Assembly: GCF_003001935.1 (NCBI RefSeq)
Contig: NZ_PVNG01000031.1
Span: forward strand, 91,251 to 155,250
DNA length: 64,000 bases
Reading direction: 5' to 3'
From: Nonomuraea fuscirosea
GTDB taxonomy: Bacteria; Actinomycetota; Actinomycetes; Streptosporangiales; Streptosporangiaceae
The notes under the pieces are model-generated. The model was not told the origin of the DNA. It saw only the letters and a program-made list of their open reading frames with translations, and ran no database searches. Of this stretch, positions 7,920 to 16,591 are shown piece by piece (the stretch's first letter is position 1; each line of letters starts with the position of its first letter). Both the position numbers and the translations under genes were made by a program.

Positions 7920-8351
7920 TCAGACGCGGCCCGAGGTGGCCGTGCAGGAGGGGTCGCTGGCGTTGTTCCGGTCGAAGACGATCCTGGTCTGGGCGAACAG
8001 CGCGTAGTTGGTCGGCCAGGTCCTGTTGACGCCCACGGATCCGGAGCCGTTGCGGGCGTTGGTCGTCGAGAAGGACCACAGCGACGAGTCCGGCCCGGTC
8101 TGGTCCCGGCGGATCTCGCCGTAGACGTCGTTCTGGGTCGAGCCCGACTGACCGTTGATGTTCCAGAAGTAACTGGAGACGCTGTGGTTGGTGCCCGAGT
8201 TGGTGTAGTTGAAGCCGCCGCTCGCGCTCCAGCCGTTGCCCACGCTGCACGAGCCGCTGGTGCTGGCCGCGTGCGCCGCCGTCGTGGTGGCCAGGATGGT
8301 GGTCGCCACGACGAGCGAGGTGGTCGCGATTCCGCCGATGATTCTCTTCAT
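7920..8351 (-). CDS. Small secreted protein of unknown function
   Basis: A 143-residue protein with a textbook signal peptide (KRIIGGIATTSLVVATTILA, cleavage after TTAAHAA), preceded by GGAGGAG. The mature part of about 114 residues is rich in Ser, Asn, Gly and aromatic residues (SASGGFNYTNSGTNHSVSSY) and has two cysteines, one near each end, that could form a disulfide. The composition suggests a compact beta-sheet domain. It follows the lipoprotein gene by 21 bases on the same strand, so the two are probably co-expressed. No family recognised. Confidence 0.85.
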   Translation of the reverse strand: MKRIIGGIATTSLVVATTILATTTAAHAASTSGSCSVGNGWSASGGFNYTNSGTNHSVSSYFWNINGQSGSTQNDVYGEIRRDQTGPDSSLWSFSTTNARNGSGSVGVNRTWPTNYALFAQTRIVFDRNNASDPSCTATSGRV

Positions 8352-8372
8352 GGTGGTTCTCCTCCGGTTGGT

Positions 8373-9368
8373 TTAGTTCGTTCCGGCGGGGTGCCACTCG
8401 ACCCGGCCGTTCTGGGTCAGGGTGACCAGCTCCCCTCCTGCGGTGAAGCGGGCGGTCAGGACGCCGTCCTTCGTCCAGGCGATGTCGCCGGCGGTGTCGA
8501 GCGCCGTGAACGTGCCCCCGTCGGCGAAGCCGATGACGTCGTCGCTCGGATGAGCGGTGACGCCCGTCTCCGCGACGAAGTCACGACGCCAGGCCGTTCC
8601 TCCGTCCGCGCGCAGCCCGGTCACGGTCGTGTGGAAGCGCCCTCCGATGGTGGCCGTCCGGGTGACGACCGCCGCCGCCCGGCCGCCGGTCACGCACTCG
8701 CCCTTGAGCGCGATGGCGACGGCCACGCAGGTCTCCGCCAGGGACGGTCCCCGTTCCGTACGCCGCCAGCCGTTCGCGTCGCGGGCGAACCTGAGCAGGT
8801 GGTCCTGGGGCGCGCCGGTCTTCCACGGGTAGGCGAAGGCGGCGGTCCCGTCCGTGGACTCGACCCATCGGAACCCCCGGTGCGTGACCGGCAGCCGCTC
8901 GGAGCCGTCCGGGCGCACCACCCGGATCCAGGTGCGGCCCGCGTCGTCCGTCTCCTCCACCACCGCGTCCCCGGCGGATCGGGCGGACAGCACGTGCGCG
9001 TGCGCGGCCGGCGAGACCGGGAACGGCGCCCGTCCCGTCCCGCTGAGCAGGAACGGCCGCAGCGGCGGCGCCTCCTCGGTGGGGATCTGCGAGACGACGG
9101 CGTCCGGGCACTCGGCCAGGCAGGTGACCTCGACCCCGTACGCGGCGGCGTCGCGGTCCTGCCAGACCTGAGTGCCCGAACGGCCGTAACCGGTGAGCAG
9201 CCCCGTCTCGGGTGCGTAGAGCACGGCGCCCCCGTGGGAGACGGCGAGCAGCCGCGCCGGTTGCGGTCCCGTGACGGGCGCGGGGCCGCAGCCGGCGGTC
9301 GGCAGGGCTGCCAGTACGGCGGTGAGGGCCATGAGCACGATGCCGCCGGACACGCTGCTCGTACGCAA
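8373..9368 (-). CDS. Lipoprotein with PQQ-like propeller repeats
   Basis: A 331-residue protein. The N-terminus has a hydrophobic stretch ending in a lipobox (LPTAGC), so it should be lipid-anchored outside the membrane. The body shows strands of the type AVLYAPETGLLTGYGRSG, FTALDTAGDIAWTKDG and LVTLTQNGRVEWHPAG, a loose PQQ/quinoprotein-like propeller. The start is a TTG preceded by GAAGGAGGG; no better start fits the signal peptide. It is upstream of the small secreted protein gene. Ligand unknown. Confidence 0.85.
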   Translation of the reverse strand: MRTSSVSGGIVLMALTAVLAALPTAGCGPAPVTGPQPARLLAVSHGGAVLYAPETGLLTGYGRSGTQVWQDRDAAAYGVEVTCLAECPDAVVSQIPTEEAPPLRPFLLSGTGRAPFPVSPAAHAHVLSARSAGDAVVEETDDAGRTWIRVVRPDGSERLPVTHRGFRWVESTDGTAAFAYPWKTGAPQDHLLRFARDANGWRRTERGPSLAETCVAVAIALKGECVTGGRAAAVVTRTATIGGRFHTTVTGLRADGGTAWRRDFVAETGVTAHPSDDVIGFADGGTFTALDTAGDIAWTKDGVLTARFTAGGELVTLTQNGRVEWHPAGTN

Positions 9369-9475
9369 TGGCCCTCCTTCTGAGGTCCTGCCGAGGGGAT
9401 GTCCTGCCGCAGCCAGAATCAGTCAGCGCCCGTGATCGCGGTAAGACTGTTTCGTTGGGGACCGAAAGACGCACG

Positions 9476-10510
9476 TCAACGTACGTCCGGCTCCCGCCTG
9501 CGGGAATGCGCGGCCTTCGCACCCGGTGCGCCGGCGAGCAGGTCGGCGCCCAGCCGGGTGGTGTGGTGCAGCATCAGGTTGGCGCGCCGGATGCTGACGA
9601 TCAGGCCGGCCCGGCGCAGGACGTGCGCGTGCTCGCTGGCCGTCGACATCGAGATGCCCGTTCTGGCGGCCAGTTCGCTGGTGGTGCAGCCTGGCATCCG
9701 GTCGACGAGGGTCAGGAGCTCGGCTCGTTTCCGGCCCAGCAGCGCCGCCAGAGCGTCACCTCCGGTGGTGTTCTGTACGGTCTGGCGGGGCGAGGGGTAG
9801 GCGAGTACGGGCGGCAGGGCCGGGTCCACCAGTGCGACGGGGTTCGCCCGGCAGAAGTACGACGGGATGAGGGTCAGCCCGCGTCCGCGCAGGTGGATCT
9901 CCCGGCCGGCTCCCGCCGGGTAGTCGACCTCCAGCACGGGAGGACGCCAGCGCATCGTCGGAGTCAGGTGGCCGAGCAGCTGTTCGGCGCCGCCTCTGAG
10001 CAGGTGGCGGTGCATGACGGCACGTTCGGTGGCCAGTGCGCGGTCCACTTCGGGCCAGTGAGGGGTGAGTACGGCGCGGCAGTAATCGGTGACGACCCGG
10101 ACGAACCGGCGCATGGCTGCCGGGTCGCCGCGGGCGAGCTCGTCCAGGTTCGCCGAGGGCAGGCCGCTGCTGCGGCGCAGGATGTCCATCTCACGCCGGA
10201 GACGTTGCCGAGGGGTGTCCGACAGCGCCTGGAACGCGGCCGTGTCTCCCAGCTGGGCCTGGATCGGGGTGAGGAAGTCGGGGAAGTACGGGCCCCGGGG
10301 AGCGAGCGGCAGCAGCGTGGTGCGTACGGACGGCAGCAGGCCGCTCCCGGTCAGCCGGGGCAGCGCCTGCCGCCGCCAGGAGGTCAGCGCTGCCCCGCCG
10401 TCGCGGGACTGCAGGCGGTGCAGGCTGCCCACCATCTCCCACATCAGGTCGGTCCGGGGAGCGACGCGGGTGAGCGCGAGATCCTCCGCGGTGAACACGA
10501 TCCTCAGCAC
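9476..10510 (-). CDS. ArsR-type winged-helix transcriptional regulator (DUF5937-like)
   Basis: A 344-residue regulator. The C-terminal ~85 residues are a winged helix: AALLGRKRAELLTLVDRMPG, then CTTSELAARTGISMSTASEH as the helix-turn-helix, then AHVLRRAGLI. The long N-terminal part beginning VLRIVFTAEDLALTRVA matches a domain often found before this winged helix in actinomycetes. I chose the GTG at 10510 because homologues I know begin at this xLRIxFTxEDL motif; an in-frame ATG at 10534 is the alternative. It probably senses a small molecule or stress and represses nearby genes, but its target is unknown. Confidence 0.85.
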   Translation of the reverse strand: MLRIVFTAEDLALTRVAPRTDLMWEMVGSLHRLQSRDGGAALTSWRRQALPRLTGSGLLPSVRTTLLPLAPRGPYFPDFLTPIQAQLGDTAAFQALSDTPRQRLRREMDILRRSSGLPSANLDELARGDPAAMRRFVRVVTDYCRAVLTPHWPEVDRALATERAVMHRHLLRGGAEQLLGHLTPTMRWRPPVLEVDYPAGAGREIHLRGRGLTLIPSYFCRANPVALVDPALPPVLAYPSPRQTVQNTTGGDALAALLGRKRAELLTLVDRMPGCTTSELAARTGISMSTASEHAHVLRRAGLIVSIRRANLMLHHTTRLGADLLAGAPGAKAAHSRRREPDVR

Positions 10511-10725
10511 GCTTCCGACGTGCCCTCTCACCATCGTTCCCGTCCTGGGTCCGAGCTGACGGCGACGACCTGAGGATCAGTTCTTCTTCTTGCACCGGGC
10601 GGGCTTCGTCGCGTCGGGCGAGAGCTTTTTCGATCCGCGGCAGTTCCAGCGAAGGTCGGAAGCATGGGCTGTCCTTCCTGCGTCAGGTCGGTGGGTGACG
10701 TCTCCTGTTGTAGGAGGCCCACTGG

Positions 10726-10756
10726 TTGTCCAGCGAGGGCGAGAGGCGCTGGACAA
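10726..10756. terminator. Hairpin downstream of the MmyB-type regulator gene
   Basis: TTGTCCAGCG (10726-10735) pairs perfectly with CGCTGGACAA (10747-10756) around an 11-base loop. It lies 46 bases past the stop of the minus-strand MmyB-type regulator and about 215 bases upstream of the next minus-strand gene. There is no T-run, which is common for actinobacterial terminators. It could instead be an operator. Confidence 0.45.
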
Positions 10757-10801
10757 TCAACGCACGGACCGGCCGGGGCAGTGACCTGCGGTGAGACGTT
10801 G

Positions 10802-11674
10802 TCAGGAGCCCGCGGGTCCCAGGGCTCGACTGGCGTCGAGGCTCATGTCCTGGGTGCCGATGACGGACAGGAGTTCCAGCTGGGCCGCCCCTCGGGTGCC
10901 GGCCGGCGCGGTGAACCACAGGAGGCGTTGGCGGCCGTCCTCGCTGAAGAGGCTGTGGCAGTCGACCTCGATGATGCCCAGCGTCGGGTGCACCAGGCGC
11001 TTGTGGTCGGCTCGGCGGAGGGCCACCCGGTGGTCGTCCCACAGGGTCGCGAACTCGGTGCTGCGGCGTCGCAGGGTGGCCACCAGGCGCAGGACGTGGG
11101 GGTCGCGGCCGCGGCGGGCGGCGACCGCGCGCAGGTCGGAGACGAAGACGCGGGAGTGGTGCGGGTGTTCGTCCGGGGGGTAGAGCGTGCGGGCGGCGGG
11201 GTCGGTGAACCAGCGGTAGACGTAGCCGGCCTGCGGGCCGGTCCGCATCGGGTGGCGGCCGATCAGGGCGGCGGCCAGGTCGTTCTGGGCCAGGGTCTCG
11301 TGCAGGTCGGTGATGATCATCGCCGGTGTGGTGGCGAGGCGGTCGAGCATGGCGAGCATGGCCGGCTGGACGTGCGCGATCGGGCCGTGTGCCGCCGGGA
11401 CGGGGCGGCCCGCGAGGTGGAACAGGTGGTCGCGTTCATCGCCCTCCAGGCGTAGCGCGCGGGCGAGTGCGGCCAGGGTCTGGGCCGAGGGCTGGACGCC
11501 GCGGCCGCGTTCCAGCTCCGTGTAGTAGTCCGCCGACAGGCTCGCGAGCTGGGCGACCTCCTCGCGGCGCAGCCCGGGCACCCGGCGCCGGGGGCCGGTG
11601 GGCAGGCCGACGTCGGACGGCCGGACGCGGGCGCGGCGGGTCTTCAGGAACGCGGCCAGTTCGGGGAGGTTCAC
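10802..11674 (-). CDS. MmyB-type XRE transcriptional regulator
   Basis: A 290-residue regulator. Residues about 5-75 form an XRE helix-turn-helix with the MmyB-type signature PGLRREEVAQLASLSADYYT followed by LERGRGVQPS. The rest matches the MmyB ligand-binding region, a PAS-like domain reported to bind fatty acids in this family, with the GYVYRWFTDPAARTLYPPDE motif. It is divergent from an NADPH-dependent oxidoreductase gene 133 bases away, the usual layout for such regulators, which commonly control the adjacent reductase. The start is a GTG. Confidence 0.93.
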   Translation of the reverse strand: MNLPELAAFLKTRRARVRPSDVGLPTGPRRRVPGLRREEVAQLASLSADYYTELERGRGVQPSAQTLAALARALRLEGDERDHLFHLAGRPVPAAHGPIAHVQPAMLAMLDRLATTPAMIITDLHETLAQNDLAAALIGRHPMRTGPQAGYVYRWFTDPAARTLYPPDEHPHHSRVFVSDLRAVAARRGRDPHVLRLVATLRRRSTEFATLWDDHRVALRRADHKRLVHPTLGIIEVDCHSLFSEDGRQRLLWFTAPAGTRGAAQLELLSVIGTQDMSLDASRALGPAGS

Positions 11675-11707
11675 CCTTCCATGGTGACTCCTGGCGGCAA
11701 GTCGTAG

Positions 11708-11728
11708 CCAGGGGGTGCTGACCCCTGG
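11708..11728. promoter_or_regulatory. Dyad in the divergent regulator/oxidoreductase promoter
   Basis: CCAGGGG (11708-11714) and CCCCTGG (11722-11728) form a perfect inverted repeat with a 7-base spacer. It lies between the start of the MmyB-type regulator (11674) and the start of the oxidoreductase (11808), where an operator for the regulator would be expected. The assignment is by position and symmetry only. Confidence 0.5.
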
Positions 11729-11807
11729 GTGAGCTCAGCCCTGGTGGGCGGGCGGACTTCGGGCGAGCGTGAACGGGAAGCCGTTACCCCTAGCAGGAGG
11801 GCTCCTC

Positions 11808-12737
11808 ATGCGTGTCATCATTCAGCGCGCGCTCGGCGGGCCGGGCGTGCTCGAACTCGCCGAGGTCGAGCGGCCGGAGCCGGGCTTCGGGCAGGTGCTC
11901 ATCGCGACCGGGGCGATCGGGGTCAATCCGGTCGACGTGCACGTACGCTCGGGCGCCCTGCCGCTGCTCGGCGAGCCGCCGTTCACGCTCGGCTGGGACG
12001 TCGCCGGCGTCGTCGAGGCCGTCGGCCCCGGCGTGTCCGCGTTCTCCGAAGGCGACGAGGTGCTCGGACTGCTCGCCATGCCGGGCGCGGGCAACACCTA
12101 TGCCGAGTACGTGCTCGCGTCGGTCAACGAGATCGTGGCCAGACCCACGGGGCTGAGTGTCGAGCAGGCGGCGGGGCTGCCGATGGCCGGTCTCACCGCC
12201 TGGCAGGGTCTCGTCGGTCTGGCCCGGGTCGAGCCAGGGCAGCGGGTGCTGGTGCATCGTGCGGCCGGCGGTGTCGGGCATCTCGCCGTACAGATCGCCA
12301 AGGCCCGGGGTGCTCATGTCGTCGCCACGGCGAGCGCGGGGAGGCATGAGCTGCTGCGCCGGCTCGGTGTGGACGAGCCGGTCGATTATCGGGCCCGCGA
12401 CTTCACCGAGGTCGAGCCGGTCGATGTGGTGCTCGATCTGGTCGGCGGCTCGGACGGTGACCGGTCGGCACGCGTCGTTCGCCCGGGTGGGGTGCTGGTC
12501 AGCGCCTATCCGCAGGACACGGGGGTCACGCCGGAGCTGGTCGCCGGGCTCGGCATCCGGCATGCCGTCCTTGTCGTGCATTCGTCCGCTCCTGATCTCG
12601 CCCGGCTGACGTCGCTGGCCGGGGAAGGGCGGCTCACCGTGCACGTCGATCAGGTGTGGTCGCTGGCCGAGGTGGCCAAGGCGCACGAGGCCGTCGAAGG
12701 CGGGGCGGTCACGGGGAAGCTCGTGCTCGTGCCCTGA
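11808..12737 (+). CDS. NADP-dependent zinc-free alcohol dehydrogenase/quinone oxidoreductase
   Basis: A 309-residue medium-chain dehydrogenase/reductase. The GroES-like N-terminal half shows GVNPVDVHVRSG and LGWDVAGVVEAVG; the Rossmann half has VHRAAGGVGHLAVQIAKARG, the nucleotide-binding loop of quinone oxidoreductases. The structural zinc cysteines are absent, as expected for this zinc-free subgroup. AGGAGG precedes the ATG. It probably reduces quinones or alpha,beta-unsaturated carbonyls with NADPH, and is likely controlled by the divergent MmyB-type regulator. Confidence 0.93.
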   Translation: MRVIIQRALGGPGVLELAEVERPEPGFGQVLIATGAIGVNPVDVHVRSGALPLLGEPPFTLGWDVAGVVEAVGPGVSAFSEGDEVLGLLAMPGAGNTYAEYVLASVNEIVARPTGLSVEQAAGLPMAGLTAWQGLVGLARVEPGQRVLVHRAAGGVGHLAVQIAKARGAHVVATASAGRHELLRRLGVDEPVDYRARDFTEVEPVDVVLDLVGGSDGDRSARVVRPGGVLVSAYPQDTGVTPELVAGLGIRHAVLVVHSSAPDLARLTSLAGEGRLTVHVDQVWSLAEVAKAHEAVEGGAVTGKLVLVP

Positions 12738-12771
12738 TGAAGATCCCGTACGGACGAAGGTGAGGAGAATC

Positions 12772-13851
12772 ATGAGACGTGGTATCGCCCTGTTCCTCGG
12801 TGCCGCACTGGTGGCGGGCCCCGGTCTGCCCGCGTACGCGCATCCCAGCCATCCGACGCCCACGACGACCCCTGCGACGACCCCTGCGACGACCGCTGCG
12901 GCGGCCGATCCGGTCTACGGGAAGGGGTGGTCGCGGCGGGCGGCGATCGGTGGCGGGCCGCGGCAGGAGCACAGTGTCGCCGCGGTCGGTCACCGGGTCT
13001 ACCTGCTGGGCGGCATCGTCCCCGACCCGGCCGGTGGTGTCGTGACGACCGGGCGGGTGGAGGTGTACGACACCCGGCGCGACACCTGGTCGGAGGCGGC
13101 CCCGCTGCCCGTCGTGATGAACCATCCCAACGTGGTGACCGTCGGCGGCCGGATCTACGTGCTCGGCGGGCTGTCCGGCGGCGCGTCGTGGCAGGCGGTG
13201 CGGGACAGCTTCGTGTACGACCCGCGTACCGGCCGGTGGACGCCGCTGCCGCCGATGCCCGCCGGTCTGGAGCGGGGCAGCGCCGCGATGGGCGTACGCG
13301 GGACGAAGATCTATCTCGCGGGCGGCATGCGCACACTGACGCCCGGCCCCGGGGGTCTCCAGGACACGGTGGACCTCGTGTCGTCGTACGACGTCGTGAC
13401 CGGCCGGTGGGAGAGCCTGCCGAGCCTGCCGCAGGCGCGCGACCACGTCGGCGGCGCCGTCGTCGGCTCGACCTTCTACGTGCTCGGCGGGCGCGACCGG
13501 GGGCAGGTCAACGTGCGTGACACCGTGTACGCGCTCGACCTGCGCTCGCGCCGCTGGTCGGAGCGGGCGCCGATGCCGACGGCCCGGGGCGGGATCGCCG
13601 CCGCGGCCGTGGGCGGCCGGATCTACACGTTCGGCGGCGAGGGACGGCACGACGGGACGAACCCGAACACGGTGTTCTCCGAGGCCGAGGCGTACGACAC
13701 GGCGCGTGACCGGTGGGTGCGCCTGGCGCCGATGCCGGTGCCCCGGCACGGGACCGCGGCCGTCGCGGTGGGCGGCACGATCCACATCCCCGGCGGGGGT
13801 ACCGCCGCGGGCGCGGCCCCGGTGGACGTCAACGACGCCTACCGGCCGTAG
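12772..13851 (+). CDS. Secreted kelch-repeat protein
   Basis: A 359-residue exported protein. A signal peptide (RRGIALFLGAALVAGPGLPA, cleavage after AYA) is followed by a short Thr/Pro linker made of three near-identical 12-base repeats encoding TTPA. Residues about 60-355 contain six kelch-type blades, with recurring IYVLGGL, IYLAGGM, FYVLGGR and IYTFGGE motifs followed by YDxxxxRW. This should fold as a beta-propeller. The ATG at 12772 has GAGGAGA in front; a GTG four codons upstream is less likely. It begins 35 bases after the oxidoreductase gene and may share its transcript. Confidence 0.92.
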   Translation: MRRGIALFLGAALVAGPGLPAYAHPSHPTPTTTPATTPATTAAAADPVYGKGWSRRAAIGGGPRQEHSVAAVGHRVYLLGGIVPDPAGGVVTTGRVEVYDTRRDTWSEAAPLPVVMNHPNVVTVGGRIYVLGGLSGGASWQAVRDSFVYDPRTGRWTPLPPMPAGLERGSAAMGVRGTKIYLAGGMRTLTPGPGGLQDTVDLVSSYDVVTGRWESLPSLPQARDHVGGAVVGSTFYVLGGRDRGQVNVRDTVYALDLRSRRWSERAPMPTARGGIAAAAVGGRIYTFGGEGRHDGTNPNTVFSEAEAYDTARDRWVRLAPMPVPRHGTAAVAVGGTIHIPGGGTAAGAAPVDVNDAYRP

Positions 13852-13874
13852 CAGGCCGGCTCACAGCAGGTGAA

Positions 13875-13913
13875 AGCCGATGACGGTACGGGGTCAACGT
13901 GCCGTCATCGGCT
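13875..13913. terminator. Bidirectional terminator hairpin between convergent genes
   Basis: A perfect 12-base stem, AGCCGATGACGG (13875-13886) with CCGTCATCGGCT (13902-13913), extendable by three more pairs including one G-T pair. It lies 24 bases after the kelch gene and overlaps the last codons and stop of the convergent GlxA-type regulator (stop at 13894). It can serve both genes. Confidence 0.75.
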
Positions 13914-14922
13914 CCGGCGCGCGTGCCGTCTGCGGTTCCGAAGCCCGTGCCCCCGCCGGCTCCGGTGCGTGGTGGGCGCGGCGGTAGGCCAGGGGTGACA
14001 GGCCCACGTACGTGTAGAAGTGCTTCCGCAGCGCGACCGGGTCGCCGAAGCCGCAGGCGGCGGCGATCCGGGCGACGGGCAGGTCGGTGGACTCCAGCAG
14101 CAGCCGCGCGTGCGCCAGCCGCCGCCGCGCCAGCCACTTCAGCGGGCTGCTGCCCACCTCGCCGCGGAAGCGCCGGGTGAACGTACGCACGCTCATGTGC
14201 GCGTGCCGGGCCATGTCCTCCAGCGTGATCGGCTCGGCCAGCCGGTCCAGCGCCCACTGCCGGGTCGCCGAGGTGGAGCGGTCGGTGTCCGGCGGGACCG
14301 GGTGCTCGATGAACTGCGCCTGCCCGCCCTCGCGCCACGGCGCCACCACGCAGCGCCGCGCGGCGGCCGAGGCCACCGCCGCGCCGTGGTCGAGGCGGAC
14401 CAGATGCAGGCACAGGTCGATGCCGGCCGCGCCGCCGGCGGAGGTCAGGATGCGTCCGTTGTCGACGAACAGCACGTCCGGATCGACCTCGACCTCGGGG
14501 AACAGCCGTGCCAGCGCGTCGCACAGCGCCCAGTGCGTGGTGGCCCGCCGGCCGTTCAGCAGACCGGCCGCGGCGAGCAGGAAGGCGGAGGTGCACAGGC
14601 TGACGATGCGGGTGCGCGGCCCGATGCGGGCCAGTGCCGCGGCGACCTCCTCGGGGATCGCGCCGGTCGCGAGCAGGTGCTCGCCGGGCTCCTGGGTGGC
14701 GAGGACGACGGTGTCGGCGCTCTCCAGCGCCGACTCGTCGTGGTCGACGACGAGGCGGTAGTCCTCGTGCGTGCGGACCGGCCGGCCGCCGAGGGAGCAG
14801 GTGGTGACGGAGTACAGCCGGGTCCCGTCCGGTTCGCAGGCCTCGTTGAACACCCGGGCCGGGATGCCCAGGTCCAGCGGCAGGACTCCGTCGAGGGCGA
14901 GTACGGCGACACGATGCGGCAT
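13894..14922 (-). CDS. GlxA-type transcriptional regulator (DJ-1/PfpI plus AraC helix-turn-helix)
   Basis: A 342-residue regulator. Residues about 1-180 are a DJ-1/PfpI domain (VAVLALDGVLPLDLGIPARV, then VSLCTSAFLLAAAGLLNGRR with the nucleophile-elbow-like Cys). Residues about 225-320 hold the AraC DNA-binding domain (LEDMARHAHMSVRTFTRRFR and ARIAAACGFGDPVALRKHFY). The tail is a short Pro/Ala/Glu repeat (APEPAGARASEPQTARAPEP) that runs into the terminator hairpin. It is divergent from a second quinone-oxidoreductase-type gene and probably controls it. Confidence 0.93.
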   Translation of the reverse strand: MPHRVAVLALDGVLPLDLGIPARVFNEACEPDGTRLYSVTTCSLGGRPVRTHEDYRLVVDHDESALESADTVVLATQEPGEHLLATGAIPEEVAAALARIGPRTRIVSLCTSAFLLAAAGLLNGRRATTHWALCDALARLFPEVEVDPDVLFVDNGRILTSAGGAAGIDLCLHLVRLDHGAAVASAAARRCVVAPWREGGQAQFIEHPVPPDTDRSTSATRQWALDRLAEPITLEDMARHAHMSVRTFTRRFRGEVGSSPLKWLARRRLAHARLLLESTDLPVARIAAACGFGDPVALRKHFYTYVGLSPLAYRRAHHAPEPAGARASEPQTARAPEPMTAR

Positions 14923-14994
14923 GGCTGGAATAGTACGATGGATGACTCTCCGGCCACTCACCCGCCTCCACGAACGCAGGCCAGTCTTGCTTCT

Positions 14995-15018
14995 GCCGGG
15001 ACCGAGGAACGTCCCGGC
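14995..15018. promoter_or_regulatory. Dyad in the leader of the second oxidoreductase gene
   Basis: GCCGGGAC (14995-15002) and GTCCCGGC (15011-15018) form a perfect 8-base inverted repeat with an 8-base spacer, ending 19 bases before the start codon of the + strand oxidoreductase and just before its ribosome binding site. It may be an operator for the divergent GlxA-type regulator or an RNA hairpin affecting translation. Confidence 0.45.
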
Positions 15019-15037
15019 GGGAGAAAGGTGAGATGAG

Positions 15038-15991
15038 ATGATGCGAGCCGTCACCATTGAGGAGTTCGGCGGGCCGGACGTGCTGACCGTGCAGGACGTC
15101 GCGCGCCCCGAGCCGCTGCCGACCGAGGTGCTGGTACGGGTGCATGCCGCCGGGGTCAACCCGGTGGACTGGAAGACCCGCGTGGGTCACGGCATGGCGG
15201 GGCTGCAGACGTTCCCGCTGATCCTGGGCTGGGACGTCTCCGGCGTCGTCGAGGAGGTCGGCTTCGGCGTCACCACGCTCGCGCCCGGGGACGAGGTCTA
15301 CTCCATGCCCTGGTTCCCGCGGGCCGCCGGCGCCTACGCCGAGTACGTGACCGCGCCGGCCCGCCAGTGGGCCCGCAAGCCGGCCACCCTCGACCACGTG
15401 CACGCGGCCGCCGTGCCGCTGGCGGCGCTGACCGCCTGGCAGGCCCTGGTCGACACCGCCCGCGTACAAGCCGGGCAGCGCGTCCTGATCACGGCCGCGG
15501 CCGGCGGGGTGGGTCACTTCGCGGTCCAGTTCGCCCGGCACCTGGGCGCCCACGTGATCGCCACCGCCGGTGCCGCCCGTCACCCCTGGCTCAAGGAGCT
15601 CGGCGCCGAGGAGGTCATCGACTACACGGCCACCCCCTTCGAGCAGGCCGTCGAGGACGTGGACGTCGTCATCGACCTGGTGGGCGACGGGCAGGACCGG
15701 ACCGGCACCCGTTCGCTCCAGACCCTGCGTGCCGGTGGCCTGCTGGTCGCCGTCCCCGGCGGGATCTCCTCCGAGCTGGCCCAGGCCGCCGGGACGGCCG
15801 ACGTGCGCGTCACCCCGTTCCTGGTCGAGCCGGACGGCCCCGCGCTGGCCACGATCGCCGGCCTGATCGACGAAGGTCAGGTCGCCGTCGAGGTGGAGGA
15901 GACCTTCCCGCTCGACCAGGCCGGCGCGGCGCACACCCGGGGCGAGGCCGGCCGTACCCGGGGCAAGCTCGTCCTCACCGTGGCCGGCTGA
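15038..15991 (+). CDS. NADP-dependent quinone-oxidoreductase-type enzyme
   Basis: A 317-residue medium-chain reductase related to the one at 11.8 kb. It has GVNPVDWKTRVG, ILGWDVSGVVEEVG and the cofactor loop ITAAAGGVGHFAVQFARHLG, without zinc ligands. Two adjacent ATG codons (15038 and 15041) can start it; AAAGGTGAG lies upstream. It is divergent from the GlxA-type regulator 115 bases away and convergent with the NUDIX gene 12 bases beyond its stop. Substrate not determinable; a quinone or enone is likely. Confidence 0.93.
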   Translation: MMRAVTIEEFGGPDVLTVQDVARPEPLPTEVLVRVHAAGVNPVDWKTRVGHGMAGLQTFPLILGWDVSGVVEEVGFGVTTLAPGDEVYSMPWFPRAAGAYAEYVTAPARQWARKPATLDHVHAAAVPLAALTAWQALVDTARVQAGQRVLITAAAGGVGHFAVQFARHLGAHVIATAGAARHPWLKELGAEEVIDYTATPFEQAVEDVDVVIDLVGDGQDRTGTRSLQTLRAGGLLVAVPGGISSELAQAAGTADVRVTPFLVEPDGPALATIAGLIDEGQVAVEVEETFPLDQAGAAHTRGEAGRTRGKLVLTVAG

Positions 15992-16003
15992 TCGCGATCT
16001 CCC

Positions 16004-16516
16004 TCACAGCAGGCCCGCCTCGGCGAGGGCCCGGTGGTCGAACCGCCTGTTCACGACGTTGGGGTCGCGGACGTGGTGGCGGGCGTCGGCGGCGGGGACC
16101 AGGCGCCGGTGCCTGATCTCGAACCGCGGCTCCCACGGGTGCGGCAGTGTCGCCGCCCGCCAGAACGCGCGTACCAGGACCAGTCCCCGCTCGTGCCCGC
16201 GGACGCACTCGCTGCGGACGTAGCCGAGCAGCCGCGCCGCGGTGACCGTGACGCACGCCTCCTCCCACATCTCGCGGCGCAGCGTCTCCTCGTAGGTCTC
16301 CTCCCCTTCCGGGCGTCCTGCCGGGAAGCCCCAGTGCTCGCCGTCGTGGCTGATCAGGACCAGCTCATCGGCGTCGGTCAGGCAGACTCCGGCGGATCCG
16401 TGGGGTCTGCCCGGCGGAGGGTCGCCGGCGGGGTGCCAGGACGCGAGCCAGCTCTGTCCGTGACTCTGGACCGAGAGGGGTTCGTGGTCCGGGGCGGGCA
16501 CGATCGGTTCAGTCAT
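16004..16516 (-). CDS. NUDIX hydrolase
   Basis: A 170-residue protein with a NUDIX box, GRPEGEETYEETLRREMWEE followed by ACV. The pattern Gx5Ex7REUXEEXGU is met except that the usual Gly near the end is Cys. The metal-binding REMWEE core is intact, so it should hydrolyse a nucleoside diphosphate derivative. The first 40 residues, rich in Pro and His, precede the fold and are not diagnostic. It faces the BTRD1 serine hydrolase gene divergently with a 75-base gap. Confidence 0.9.
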   Translation of the reverse strand: MTEPIVPAPDHEPLSVQSHGQSWLASWHPAGDPPPGRPHGSAGVCLTDADELVLISHDGEHWGFPAGRPEGEETYEETLRREMWEEACVTVTAARLLGYVRSECVRGHERGLVLVRAFWRAATLPHPWEPRFEIRHRRLVPAADARHHVRDPNVVNRRFDHRALAEAGLL

Positions 16517-16557
16517 GGTCTGCTCAGGCTTGCCCAGCCCTGGTCGGCGACCTCATC

Positions 16558-16572
16558 GTTGGATTATCCAAC
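16558..16572. promoter_or_regulatory. Perfect palindrome upstream of the exported serine hydrolase
   Basis: GTTGGAT-T-ATCCAAC is a perfect 7+1+7 palindrome ending 19 bases before the start codon of the serine hydrolase gene and about 40 bases upstream of the divergent NUDIX start. The size and symmetry fit a dimeric repressor site. The regulator is not identified. Confidence 0.55.
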
Positions 16573-16591
16573 ACCTTTCGAGGGGTCGACC

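Noticed and set aside
10528..10722. A 64-residue frame on the minus strand upstream of the ArsR-type regulator
   Set aside because: No ribosome binding site, no domain, Arg/Pro/Ser-rich off-frame composition, and it overlaps the regulator start region.
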